A stretch of 64,000 nt of DNA from an uncultured bacterium (GTDB lineage Bacteria > Bacillota_I > Bacilli_A > RFN20 > CAG-826). The stretch lies in NCBI GenBank assembly GCA_949288485.1, contig CASEKC010000003.1, forward strand, positions 62,001-126,000, given 5' to 3'. Both the position numbers and the translations under genes were made by a program. This document shows, one piece after another, positions 45,268-53,193 of the stretch. Below the pieces are notes generated by a model. It did no database searches, was not told the DNA's origin, and saw only the letters and a list, made by a program, of their open reading frames with translations. Positions within the stretch are counted from its first letter, which is position 1. Each line of letters begins with the position of its first letter.

Positions 45268-45762
45268 ATGAAAAAAACAAAAATTACAGTTTTAAGTGCT
45301 TTAGCTTGTGGAGCAATTGTAGCAGGAGGTTTTGCTGCATGGACATTTTCTGGTGATGCCAGTAGTGCTCAAACATTAGGAGTTAGTATTGCTACTGCAA
45401 ATGAAAGTGGTAATGTTGCGATTGAAGCTGAAGGTACATTACAACTTGATCAAGGTTCTATTACATGGGATAGCTTTGATGTTAAAGCAACTTACACAGG
45501 TGGAAGTGATTCAACAGAAAATACTGATGGTACTGTTGTTAGAACCTACACTGTTTCATTAGATGATGCTTTAGATGATTATATTGAAATTTCAGCAAAT
45601 GCAAGTGGTAATTGGACAGATGGAACAACTATTACAGCTCCAACATTTGCTTGGGTAAACGAACCACATAATATGACAGAATATAACACAATGAAATCTG
45701 CTATTGAAAACTCCAAGATTACATTTACATTCTCAGCAGATTGGACAGATACTGCTGAATAA
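45268..45762 (+). CDS. TasA/camelysin-like fibre subunit A
   Basis: 164 residues. The N-terminus K-K-T-K...V-A-G-G-F-A-A-W-T-F-S-G-D-A-S-S-A has the long, weakly cut signal typical of SipW substrates such as TasA (G-G-G-T-W-A-A-F-N-D). The mature part is Cys-free, acidic, Thr/Ser-rich and beta-predicted. It aligns with the next gene product over K-A-T-Y-(T/V)-G-G, L-D-x-Y, W-x-D-G and N-x-x-E/D-Y blocks. A dedicated signal peptidase follows two genes later. Probable major subunit of an extracellular fibre. Confidence 0.75.
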   Translation: MKKTKITVLSALACGAIVAGGFAAWTFSGDASSAQTLGVSIATANESGNVAIEAEGTLQLDQGSITWDSFDVKATYTGGSDSTENTDGTVVRTYTVSLDDALDDYIEISANASGNWTDGTTITAPTFAWVNEPHNMTEYNTMKSAIENSKITFTFSADWTDTAE

Positions 45763-45775
45763 TTAGATATTAACT

Positions 45776-46324
45776 ATGAGAAATAAAGCAAAGATAGGAA
45801 TAGTAACTCTATCTTCGCTTGGAATTGTTGCTTACTTGCTTTGTGGGGTGGGAATTCTCACCTCACAACAAGTTGCGTTAGATAACGCAGGATCGCTTGG
45901 TGTTCATTATGATTCTGACAGTGATAATGTAGTTATTGAAAACGGCTCTTCTAATGGCGAAAATGTTGAGCCAAATCCTGATGAAGATTATGAAAATTAT
46001 GAAGGTAAAGCATTGTTATTTTTGAATGATAATGAAGTATCCTTAGTCGGCCAATTAAAAGCAACTTACGTGGGCGGAGAAAATGTCAACCGTTACTATG
46101 TAATTGAGATGAGTGAAGAGCTTGATAGGTACGTAAAAGTTTCTGAAAGTGAAACCTTTAGATGGGAAGATGGAGTTCCTATTAATCCTAAATTTGAATT
46201 TAAGACTAATATGAATCCACAGAATTATGATGAATACTTAAAGCTACTTAAAAACTTTGAAGAAGATAAACCTTATTTAAGAATTAAATTTGGAGTTGCT
46301 ATAAATGAAGGAGGTAATAATTAA
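45776..46324 (+). CDS. Fibre subunit B, paralogue of subunit A
   Basis: 182 residues. A signal-like hydrophobic N-terminus (I-V-T-L-S-S-L-G-I-V-A-Y-L-L-C-G-V-G), an acidic Asn/Asp/Glu linker, and a domain matching subunit A (K-A-T-Y-V-G-G, L-D-R-Y-V-K-V-S, W-E-D-G-V-P-I, N-P-Q-N-Y-D-E-Y, L-R-I-K-F). Probably a minor subunit or fibre adaptor. Its stop shares a base with the signal peptidase start. Confidence 0.7.
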   Translation: MRNKAKIGIVTLSSLGIVAYLLCGVGILTSQQVALDNAGSLGVHYDSDSDNVVIENGSSNGENVEPNPDEDYENYEGKALLFLNDNEVSLVGQLKATYVGGENVNRYYVIEMSEELDRYVKVSESETFRWEDGVPINPKFEFKTNMNPQNYDEYLKLLKNFEEDKPYLRIKFGVAINEGGNN

Positions 46325-47610
46325 TGACTAGTTTAGAAATATTTAATTTAATAGTTTACATTGTTTTAGCTTTAGTAATATTTTCCTTCTTCTTTTTAGC
46401 AGTTAAAGTTTGGTTTAATTCTGAAAGTGAATTAATCGGAGTTGGAAAATATGATGATGAAATTAGAAAGAATAAAAAGAAAAAAGAACATAAAATTTGG
46501 AAATATGTAAGAAATGTTCTTTCAGCTGTTTTATTAGGTGGCGTCCTTGGTTTAGCTATAACATTATTTGTTACAACAACCGTTAAAGAATCGATTAACG
46601 TAATTGGAACAGCACCTATCTCTATTCTTTCAGGTTCAATGTCAGAAAAAAATCATTTGAATGAATATTTATTTGAAAATGATTTAAATGATCAATTCAA
46701 TGAAGGTGATTTAATTTTATTAGATAAATTACCTGAACAAGATGATTTAGAGTTATATGACATCGTTGGTTATTTTAATAGCGATGGAGAATTAGTTGTT
46801 CATAGAATAATCGGTGGAGGATATTATGATGAACAAAATGTTTTCCATTATGTAGATAATCTTGATGATGCAGAAAACTACATTATGAGAGGTGATGCTA
46901 ATAATAATTCTGATAGTATTTATATTACTTATGACGACATGTATGGAATTTATGATGGATATAAAATTCCATATTGCGGATTTGTAACACAATATCTTCA
47001 ATCAGGATTCGGAATTGTTTCTTTATGTGGTATTGCAGGCATTATTTTCTCTTATGATTATTATGTTGATAAATATAATAAAAAATATAATGCTAGAAAA
47101 GATGAAGTTAGTGAAGAAGAACCAAATATTGATTCTGAAAATACATCTGAACTAAGCGTAGAAGAAAAAGATGTTGAATTATTAAACGAACCTGATTATT
47201 TACAAATCGGTGAATCAACTGGCGAAGTTTCTGATGAACTAGAAGCAGAACAAGAAGATACCTTTACCGATTTAGAAAAAGATTTAGCTGAAGAAGCAGA
47301 TATTAATGGAGAAATAACTGAAGATATTCCTCAAGATGTTAATTCTAACGATGAAATAAATATCGTTGATTTAAAAGAAGAGGAAGGATTACAAGATGAT
47401 AATTCTTTAAATAAAACTGATAAAGAATCAGAACAAGCTAATGTTAGTGATATTGATATCGAAGAATTAAATATAAATGAATCTACCTTTGAATTCAAAA
47501 AAGACGAAGAGGAAGTTGAAAAGAAAGAAAAGATTAATAAAGATGATTATTTGTATGGTGAAAGAAACGAGAAAGATGTTCGTTCTACCGTAAAACGTTT
47601 AAATAAATAA
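46324..47610 (+). CDS. sipW: SipW-type signal peptidase I with acidic tail
   Basis: 428 residues. Membrane helices at about 5-30, 62-85 and 222-245. The catalytic Ser105 lies in L-S-G-S-M and the second residue is His160 in V-V-H-R-I, the Ser-His dyad of SipW/ER-type enzymes rather than the Ser-Lys of ordinary LepB. M-R-G-D-A-N-N forms the conserved later box. A cytoplasmic tail of 170 residues, mostly Glu/Asp, is not found in B. subtilis SipW. It should mature the fibre subunits and the shufflon protein encoded around it. Confidence 0.9.
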   Translation: MTSLEIFNLIVYIVLALVIFSFFFLAVKVWFNSESELIGVGKYDDEIRKNKKKKEHKIWKYVRNVLSAVLLGGVLGLAITLFVTTTVKESINVIGTAPISILSGSMSEKNHLNEYLFENDLNDQFNEGDLILLDKLPEQDDLELYDIVGYFNSDGELVVHRIIGGGYYDEQNVFHYVDNLDDAENYIMRGDANNNSDSIYITYDDMYGIYDGYKIPYCGFVTQYLQSGFGIVSLCGIAGIIFSYDYYVDKYNKKYNARKDEVSEEEPNIDSENTSELSVEEKDVELLNEPDYLQIGESTGEVSDELEAEQEDTFTDLEKDLAEEADINGEITEDIPQDVNSNDEINIVDLKEEEGLQDDNSLNKTDKESEQANVSDIDIEELNINESTFEFKKDEEEVEKKEKINKDDYLYGERNEKDVRSTVKRLNK

Positions 47611-47613
47611 TTT

Positions 47614-47937
47614 ATGAATAAACAAGAAGTTGATTGTTTAGTTAGACAATGTGCAGATGCTTTGGAGGATAACGGATTTATAGATAAAAAAGAAATAGGA
47701 CAAAAAGGCAGGGTACAATTATTTTTATTAAACTTATGTGATGTTGTATCACCTTCCTATCTTGAATATTGTGTTAAGGATTTTATTAATTTTCACAATA
47801 ATCATCCTAAAAATATAAAGAAAAAATATAATTATCTAACTAATTCTTTATCTAAAAACATTGTTTCATCTAACAATTTAAAAAAATATAGAGAAATCAT
47901 CGAATTAATCAACAAATATAATCAGGAGGTTAAATAA
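47614..47937 (+). CDS. Unknown small protein, 107 aa, in the fibre operon
   Basis: A helical, basic, cytoplasmic-looking protein with C-L-V-R-Q-C near the start and a K-K-K-Y-N-Y-L-T patch. No family recognised. It lies 3 bp after the signal peptidase and 2 bp before the shufflon gene, so it is co-translated with them. Confidence 0.55.
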   Translation: MNKQEVDCLVRQCADALEDNGFIDKKEIGQKGRVQLFLLNLCDVVSPSYLEYCVKDFINFHNNHPKNIKKKYNYLTNSLSKNIVSSNNLKKYREIIELINKYNQEVK

Positions 47938-47939
47938 GT

Positions 47940-49391
47940 ATGAATTTTAAAAGTAAATTTGCCATAATTTTAGCTTCAACCTCCATTGCTTTAGGTACTG
48001 GTGGAGGTTTAGCTACGTGGCAATATTCAAAAGATGCTTCTGCCGCTCATGATCATCATATTCATATTGGAGACTTTGTTTTTAATACGATACAAATTAC
48101 CGAAAGTCCAAATTCTTCCGCTGGAACATTAAGTAAAACACTTAATTCTACTAACAACATAAGATGTGACGGACAACCTTTAGGATTTGTTGGCGGTCAA
48201 ATAGATTTAACGCAATATTTTACCGTTACACCTTTAGAAGGAGTCTCTCAAACAAACAATTTATTATTTTCCATACAAAGTGGTGAAGGTAGGATATCTG
48301 GCAATACTCTTATCGGTGGAGAAACAAGTGGCAATATTGTAGTACGAGCTTATGAAGAAGGGTATGAAGATAATTATTTAGATTTAACGTTTACAAACAA
48401 TTTAACAGTTAATAAAAGCGAACATCAAAGCGTACGAACATACACAAATATTTCTTGGGGAAATCGGAGTTCTTATACATCAACTTCAAGTACACACACA
48501 AGAACAAGAACTGGTACATTATCTTATAATGATAATTGTTCAGTATGTGGTAGTAATTTAGGTAGTGGAAGTGTCGAAGTAAATACTTCTAATTACGATA
48601 GTTATGCAACTTACGATACAACTGGATTAGGAGCAACACAAAGTGGCAACCATAATATGATAAGAAGTTATGGAACTATTTCTTGGGGCAGTTGGAGTGA
48701 TTATTCTCAATACGGTAGTTCTCAACATCAAAGAACAAGAACTGGTACATTATCTTATACAGAAAGTTGCTCAGATTGTGGTAGAAGTGGAAATAGTGGT
48801 TCTATTACTATTAACTCTAGTAATTATTCAACTTACGCTCAATACAACACTTCATCATCTACGTATCAAGAAATAGAAAGTTGCAATGATGATAAGAGTT
48901 CTTATGTAAGTAGTTCTACTAGTAGCACTTATTGGGGTAGTTGGACAGATTCTGGTTCTGAATATTCAGAAGTCACAAGAGAACCAACTTGTACTTCGAC
49001 AGGAACTAGAACTACATATCAAGACCAAACTAGAAGTGGATATTATTATAGATATGCTTCTGGCTATAACTATTATTGTGATTGTTGTAATAGATTTATG
49101 AGATCTACTGGACAAGGTAGTACAAGAGTTGATACATCAGATAGTAGAACTCTAACTGTTGGTAGTAGTACTATATCAGCAACAGGACACTCATACGGAA
49201 GTTCGAGTGATAAAGAAGAGTACACATCAATGGGTTCTTCTGGTCATCAAATAGATCATTATCAAATTTGTAAAAACTGTGGCTATGAACATTATACATA
49301 CACTTCAACAGATGGTCATACATGGGGTGAAAGACACTATGGATCGTATACTCAAATTTATTGTACTTATTGTGGATATGTAAAAAGTTAA
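47940..49391 (+). CDS. Secreted shufflon-tipped fibre/adhesin protein with tail 1
   Basis: 483 residues. The N-terminus (A-L-G-T-G-G-G-L-A-T-W-Q-Y-S-K-D-A-S-A) is a SipW-type signal. Residues about 40-160 form a beta domain; 164-240 and 240-316 are two copies of a Thr/Ser/Tyr-rich repeat, each with R-T-R-T-G-T-L-S-Y and a C-x-x-C-G pair; two further C-x-x-C pairs follow. The constant part ends at I-S-A-T-G-H (residues 412-417), encoded by recombination site S1, after which the last residues form the variable tail with C-K-N-C-G and C-T-Y-C-G. Like PilV of R64 it would be the tip that meets the recipient cell; that role is inferred. Confidence 0.85.
   Translation: MNFKSKFAIILASTSIALGTGGGLATWQYSKDASAAHDHHIHIGDFVFNTIQITESPNSSAGTLSKTLNSTNNIRCDGQPLGFVGGQIDLTQYFTVTPLEGVSQTNNLLFSIQSGEGRISGNTLIGGETSGNIVVRAYEEGYEDNYLDLTFTNNLTVNKSEHQSVRTYTNISWGNRSSYTSTSSTHTRTRTGTLSYNDNCSVCGSNLGSGSVEVNTSNYDSYATYDTTGLGATQSGNHNMIRSYGTISWGSWSDYSQYGSSQHQRTRTGTLSYTESCSDCGRSGNSGSITINSSNYSTYAQYNTSSSTYQEIESCNDDKSSYVSSSTSSTYWGSWTDSGSEYSEVTREPTCTSTGTRTTYQDQTRSGYYYRYASGYNYYCDCCNRFMRSTGQGSTRVDTSDSRTLTVGSSTISATGHSYGSSSDKEEYTSMGSSGHQIDHYQICKNCGYEHYTYTSTDGHTWGERHYGSYTQIYCTYCGYVKS
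48501..48759 (+). repeat. 28-bp direct repeat inside the constant region
   Basis: Identical 28-bp copies at 48501-48528 and 48732-48759, 231 bp (77 codons) apart and in the same frame. They are the DNA core of the two protein repeats, so recombination between them would remove exactly one repeat unit without a frameshift. Confidence 0.85.
49172..49190 (+). repeat. Shufflon recombination site S1
   Basis: TATATCAGCAACAGGACAC, plus orientation, at the constant/variable border (codons 412-417 start at 49173). 14 of 19 positions are invariant among the four sites. Confidence 0.9.
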
Positions 49392-49393
49392 TT

Positions 49394-49412
49394 TATATCA
49401 GCACTAGGTCAT
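49394..49412 (+). repeat. Shufflon recombination site S2
   Basis: TATATCAGCACTAGGTCAT, plus orientation, 2 bp after the stop of tail 1; opens tail 2. Confidence 0.9.
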
Positions 49413-49640
49413 TCTTGGTCTTATACGGGCTCATCCAAATATAGTTATTATAGTAAGGGCGGTTGTCAAGAAATGGGTGAAAGAGAATGTTCAAGATGCC
49501 ACGATACAGAATGGGTTGGAAGAGGTATTGGAAGTCATAGTATCTTTACAATAACTTCTTACGGATCACAATATCTAGGTCAATGTTCCAAATGTGGTCA
49601 TCAAGGAACCTATGATGGTTCATCAAATAGTTTTAACTAA
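49395..49640 (+). CDS. Silent shufflon tail 2 (81 codons, no start)
   Basis: The open frame runs from the site codons I-S-A-L-G-H through S-W-S-Y-T-G to TAA 49638-49640. It carries C-S-R-C-H and C-S-K-C-G-H pairs and many Gly/Ser/Tyr. There is no ATG with a ribosome site and no promoter, so it is expressed only if recombination joins it to the constant region. The Cys spacing and amino acid use match the tails in the other segments. Confidence 0.85.
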   Translation: MSALGHSWSYTGSSKYSYYSKGGCQEMGERECSRCHDTEWVGRGIGSHSIFTITSYGSQYLGQCSKCGHQGTYDGSSNSFN

Positions 49641-49646
49641 TTTTTT

Positions 49647-49665
49647 TATATCAGCACTCGGACAC
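49647..49665 (+). repeat. Shufflon recombination site S3
   Basis: TATATCAGCACTCGGACAC, plus orientation, 6 bp after the stop of tail 2; opens tail 3. Confidence 0.9.
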
Positions 49666-49986
49666 ATAAAAGGAACTTATCATATTAATAGAACAACATA
49701 TGCTAATAGACAACATATGACTACAGCATGGTGGGATTGTGCAAGATGTGGAGGCATTTACGAAACAGTTAATGCAGGAACTGTAGAATCTTGCACTGGA
49801 ATAGTAAAAGAGACTGGATATCGTTCTAATTCAAGTCAACATTGGACTTATACAATATATGAATGCCAATATTGCAATGGAAGTTGGACTGTAGAAGGAA
49901 CAAAGAGAAGTCACACAGGCGATAGTGATCCTACTGGCAATCCAGCAGCAAAAACATGCACTGTTTGTGGAACAGTTTATTATTAA
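49648..49986 (+). CDS. Silent shufflon tail 3 (112 codons, no start)
   Basis: Frame from I-S-A-L-G-H-I-K-G to TAA 49984-49986. It has C-A-R-C-G-G, C-Q-Y-C-N-G and C-T-V-C-G pairs, so three possible zinc knuckles. The longest tail of the set. Any upstream ATG in the same frame would read noncoding sequence out of register with tail 2, so it is not an independent gene. Confidence 0.85.
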   Translation: MSALGHIKGTYHINRTTYANRQHMTTAWWDCARCGGIYETVNAGTVESCTGIVKETGYRSNSSQHWTYTIYECQYCNGSWTVEGTKRSHTGDSDPTGNPAAKTCTVCGTVYY

Positions 49987-49993
49987 AAAAAGA

Positions 49994-50017
49994 GCGGATT
50001 TATTTCCGCCCTTTTTT
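49994..50017. terminator. Terminator between tails 3 and 4, usable in both directions
   Basis: GCGGA/TCCGC core stem with A run before and T run after. It lies inside the invertible block and reads as a terminator from either side, which keeps transcription ending properly in either orientation. Confidence 0.75.
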
Positions 50018-50064
50018 ATGATGTAAAAGTATAACTGTTTAAATAATACTAATTTTTGACATAA

Positions 50065-50391
50065 CTAAGCTCGTTCCTGTTTTGTTTGACCACATTGAGT
50101 ACAAGTATAAATAATATAATTTCCTGCTTGAGTACCACTGTTCCAAGAATGTGCCAGAGTCGTTCTTTGAACATAATTACAATAACGACAAGATCTCTGT
50201 CTATAATGGTATGTTGAATTATATCTTGAATAAGTATAAGAACCGTAAGAACAAGCTGCTCTTGGATCACCCGCATCAGGTAAAGAATAATCGCAACGAG
50301 TGCATTCAGTATGGGTAACTCTTTGGTGATAACCATTATATTGAGAACTATATCTGGTTTCACTCTTCATATCATGTCCTAATGCTGATAT
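50065..50391 (-). CDS. Silent shufflon tail 4, inverted (108 codons, no start needed)
   Basis: On the minus strand the frame runs from I-S-A-L-G-H-D-M-K at site S4 to TAG at 50065-50067. It contains C-T-R-C-D, C-R-Y-C-N and C-T-Q-C-G pairs and an internal C. Its orientation opposite to tails 1-3 is the direct sign that inversion is the switching reaction. Confidence 0.85.
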   Translation of the reverse strand: MSALGHDMKSETRYSSQYNGYHQRVTHTECTRCDYSLPDAGDPRAACSYGSYTYSRYNSTYHYRQRSCRYCNYVQRTTLAHSWNSGTQAGNYIIYTCTQCGQTKQERA

Positions 50392-50392
50392 A
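50374..50392 (-). repeat. Shufflon recombination site S4 (inverted)
   Basis: On the minus strand TATATCAGCATTAGGACAT. It ends 1 bp before the recombinase stop codon. Confidence 0.9.
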
Positions 50393-50393
50393 A

Positions 50394-51335
50394 TTAAAAA
50401 TATTTATATTTACTTACATTTTTGATTTTTCCTATTTTATTTTCTTCACAAATATCTGCATCAGAGATATTTACATATATTTCAGTTGTTTTAATTGACG
50501 AATGACCTAAAATAACTTTTAGTTTAAACATATTGCTATTATATTTAATCCAATCACTGGCAAATTTATGCCTTAAGTTGTGTGGAAATAATTTGTGATT
50601 TTTATTTATTTTTAACTTTATTGCAATTCGATAAAGTGACCTTCTAAAACTATCGTATTTATAAATTTTATTTTTATCTGAAAAGAATAAGTTGTCCGTA
50701 TTCCATTTATTATTAAGACTTCTCATTTCAATATATTTTTTTAATTCTTGAAGAATATTTTGATTAATCGGTACAAGCCTTTCTTTGTATGTTTTAGTAT
50801 TTCTAATTAATATAGTTTTGTTCTTTAAATCAATATCGTTCATTTTTAAATTTAGACATTCGTTGCATCTTAATCCACTTGTTAAAAGTATTAGAAAAAT
50901 AACTTTGTTTCTTAAATAAGGAAATGGATCTTTGCTTCTTTCAATGTTTCTATTATATAGATTTATTATTCTTTGAATCTCGTTGTCTTGAAGATAATAT
51001 TTAACTTTCTTTTCAAGTTTAAAAAGCATATAAGGTTTAAAGGGTATTGAACCGTTATAAAAATTAAAATCACTTAATTTTTGATAATAAGATTTTAATA
51101 TTGAATAAGCTTTATTTGCATATTCTTTACTAGTCTTAATAGAAAGTTCTGATAAGAAAGAAACAACTAAATCGGAATCAACATCATCTAAAGTTTTAAC
51201 TTTCTTAGAATTAAGATAGTCATAAAATAGATTAATAACTCTTTCATATCCTTTTTTAGTGCCATCTTTTAATTGATAAATAATTTTCTCAAAGTAAATA
51301 GTTTTTGCATTTGTAAGTTTTAATTTGTGTTTCAT
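50394..51335 (-). CDS. Tyrosine recombinase, probable shufflon invertase (Rci-like)
   Basis: 313 residues. An N-terminal SAM-like domain (about 15-90) and a catalytic domain with the complete set Arg156, Lys181, His252-x-x-Arg255, His278 and Tyr287 (L-P/F-P-H-N-L-R-H-K, L-G-H-S-S, E-I-Y). It is distinct from the ICE integrase at 21617 and lies against the last recombination site, exactly as rci does in R64. AGGAGG sits before the ATG. It probably recombines the 19-bp sites S1-S4; the activity is inferred from position and motifs. Confidence 0.85.
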   Translation of the reverse strand: MKHKLKLTNAKTIYFEKIIYQLKDGTKKGYERVINLFYDYLNSKKVKTLDDVDSDLVVSFLSELSIKTSKEYANKAYSILKSYYQKLSDFNFYNGSIPFKPYMLFKLEKKVKYYLQDNEIQRIINLYNRNIERSKDPFPYLRNKVIFLILLTSGLRCNECLNLKMNDIDLKNKTILIRNTKTYKERLVPINQNILQELKKYIEMRSLNNKWNTDNLFFSDKNKIYKYDSFRRSLYRIAIKLKINKNHKLFPHNLRHKFASDWIKYNSNMFKLKVILGHSSIKTTEIYVNISDADICEENKIGKIKNVSKYKYF

Positions 51336-51619
51336 TTATTCCTCCTAAAATTAAAAATGTATACTTTCAAATTTTATTAATTAAATACAAATATTTTAAA
51401 TAGAATAAATATCTATCTAGGAAAGAAAAACTTAAATATCACGATAAAATTCGTATTTTTTATATATTTTAAACTATTTAGAAAATTTGAAAAAATTTAC
51501 TTGCAAACTACAAAAATTGTAATTATAATATAGACATAAGATAAAAATTTGTAACTTAATTACAAAATTTATTTTAAAAAATAATTAAATGAGTTATTAA
51601 TTCGGAGGTACTTAATTTT
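51336..51619. promoter_or_regulatory. Divergent promoter region of recombinase and lipoprotein
   Basis: AT-rich spacer with a strong promoter toward the lipoprotein: TTGCAA (51501-51506), 17 nt, TATAAT (51524-51529). The mRNA leader of about 80 nt ends with GGAGG. No shared-type 11-mer is present, so this unit is controlled separately from the transfer operons. Confidence 0.7.
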
Positions 51620-52411
51620 ATGAGAAAAACACATTTATTATTATCATTAGCAGCTACAATGATCGTCGGAGGTACATTATCATCATGTAACAGCAACACA
51701 AAAGAAGTAGGTTCAAATTCTGTTTCAACTTTATCAGAAACAAAAAAAGAACAAGCTCTTGAAGAAATCGATGTAATTAATTGCGACTTAATTAAAGTTC
51801 CTACAGGTGCTTATTCTTCTTCTGTCTATTATAATGAAAAAACAAGTGATGGCAAGAATTTAGCAGAAATTCAACATGATATTGGAACAAGAATGATTGA
51901 AAATTTATCTTCTTATCTTTATAGACAAGCTACAACAACAAAAACTTTAAGTGAAGAAGTTTTAAAAGAAATTTTATCATTTGATTTTATCGCTTATCAT
52001 ACAAATGTTAATAATTTTGGTTCAACAGCCGTTGTTTATAATGATTTTATGAATAATGCTGGAAAAGGATTAGAAACAAGATTTGTTGATAACGAAGAAG
52101 TTATTGATCCATTATTAGATGAATTCTATTTTAATTATAAGGATTTAATGGCTCTTACAGGTGCTTATTCCAGTGATGTTTATTATATGAATGAAGAAAC
52201 ACCTGCTTTATCTAAAAACATTTATATCCAAATGCTCAATAACTTAAATGAGTATTTAATCACTACACTTGTTGATGGTGATGATGTAAATGAAGAGAAA
52301 GTTAAAGAAATTCTTTCAACAAAATTCATTGCTTATCATACAAACGTTAATAATTGGGGTAGAAATAGTACCGCTTATCGTAAGTTTGTTAATGGTGTTG
52401 AAAACCAATAA
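51620..52411 (+). CDS. Lipoprotein with a duplicated domain
   Basis: 263 residues. Signal peptide with lipobox L-S-S-C (Cys23). The mature part has two copies of a unit of about 100 residues, each with T-G-A-Y-S-S-x-V-Y-Y and F-I-A-Y-H-T-N-V-N-N-(F/W)-G. The family is unknown to me. With its own strong promoter and a surface position inside a conjugation cluster, it could serve surface exclusion or donor protection; this is only an inference from place. Confidence 0.7.
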   Translation: MRKTHLLLSLAATMIVGGTLSSCNSNTKEVGSNSVSTLSETKKEQALEEIDVINCDLIKVPTGAYSSSVYYNEKTSDGKNLAEIQHDIGTRMIENLSSYLYRQATTTKTLSEEVLKEILSFDFIAYHTNVNNFGSTAVVYNDFMNNAGKGLETRFVDNEEVIDPLLDEFYFNYKDLMALTGAYSSDVYYMNEETPALSKNIYIQMLNNLNEYLITTLVDGDDVNEEKVKEILSTKFIAYHTNVNNWGRNSTAYRKFVNGVENQ

Positions 52412-52420
52412 TTAATAGTT

Positions 52421-52453
52421 AATAACTGCTAGGAGTAGTTCCTAGCAGTTATT
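52421..52453 (+). terminator. Terminator of the lipoprotein gene
   Basis: A 14-bp perfect stem (AATAACTGCTAGGA/TCCTAGCAGTTATT) with a 5-nt loop. The following T stretch is weak, so some read-through into the next genes is possible. Confidence 0.7.
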
Positions 52454-52524
52454 CCTAATTGAAAATGTTTAAAAATACTTCTAAAATATTTGTAAAGTAA
52501 AAACAAATTTTGTAGAGGTAAAAT

Positions 52525-53193
52525 ATGACTATTAAGGATTTAACTCCAGTTCAACAATTAATGTTCTTATATAATTTAAAAAATTTAACTTTATCCAACA
52601 TTTTAAAAGTAAATAATCATGTTTTGGAAGATATTGTTAAAAATACAGCTTTAACTCCTAATGTGAATACATTAAAAATTTTAAGCAACTACTTAAATGT
52701 AACGATCGATCTAATTTTAAATCATTCTTTGAAAAATTCTGTAAAAATTGAAAATGCTAATTTAAAAGAATCTGTATATGTCGATTTTTATGAATACATT
52801 ATTCTTAGAAGCAGAAATATTATTACTGATGTTGTAGAAGAAAATAGAATTCGTCACGAAATAAAGAGCGATTCATTATTATTGATTTCTAATAATATTA
52901 TGATTAATAAATTAGCTTTTGAAGAAAGCGATTCAATCAATATCACTCATCCAATACATCAAATTCTTTTTAAATCTAGCAATCTAAATTATATTTATAA
53001 AACAAAATACAATCTTTATACAGAATATATAGAATCGGTTGTTTATAATGTTTATTCTTTCAATTTTGCTAGAAAAATGATGGCTAAATTAAATAAGGAC
53101 GAAGGTGAAATTGTTATAAAAAGAGTTGAAACCTACATTGAAAAAATAAGAGATGGAGGTAAAAATGAGGAGGAAAGTAGAAAAAATAATTAG
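52525..53193 (+). CDS. HTH-like regulator R1
   Basis: 222 residues. The first 70 (T-P-V-Q-Q-L-M-F-L-Y-N-L-K-N-L-T-L-S-N-I-L-K-V and L-K-I-L-S-N-Y-L-N-V-T-I-D-L-I-L) have the helix pattern of XRE-type regulators without the usual core residues. The rest is helical with no known motif. It is paralogous to the next gene. GTAGAGGTAAAAT precedes the ATG, the same string as before the third gene of the cluster. It is a candidate activator of the shared-type promoters. Confidence 0.6.
   Translation: MTIKDLTPVQQLMFLYNLKNLTLSNILKVNNHVLEDIVKNTALTPNVNTLKILSNYLNVTIDLILNHSLKNSVKIENANLKESVYVDFYEYIILRSRNIITDVVEENRIRHEIKSDSLLLISNNIMINKLAFEESDSINITHPIHQILFKSSNLNYIYKTKYNLYTEYIESVVYNVYSFNFARKMMAKLNKDEGEIVIKRVETYIEKIRDGGKNEEESRKNN

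Larger units (their letters stand above)
49172..50392. other. Invertible multi-segment region (shufflon)
   Basis: About 1.2 kb bounded by sites S1 and S4, containing four alternative C-terminal tails. S1, S2 and S3 point right; S4 points left. Inversion between S1 and S4 would put tail 4 behind the constant part and turn tails 1-3 backward; a second inversion from there can bring any tail into use. All joints fall inside the same six codons, so the frame is kept. The recombinase gene begins beyond S4. No stop lies between any site and its tail. Confidence 0.9.

Noticed and set aside
49594-49986. Independent gene starting at ATG 49594
   Set aside because: The first 18 codons read tail 2 DNA out of its frame; the meaningful part starts at site S3, so it is a shufflon tail.
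50065-50370. Independent gene starting at ATG 50370
   Set aside because: The ATG has no ribosome site and the frame continues back to the site S4 codons I-S-A-L-G-H, as in the other tails.
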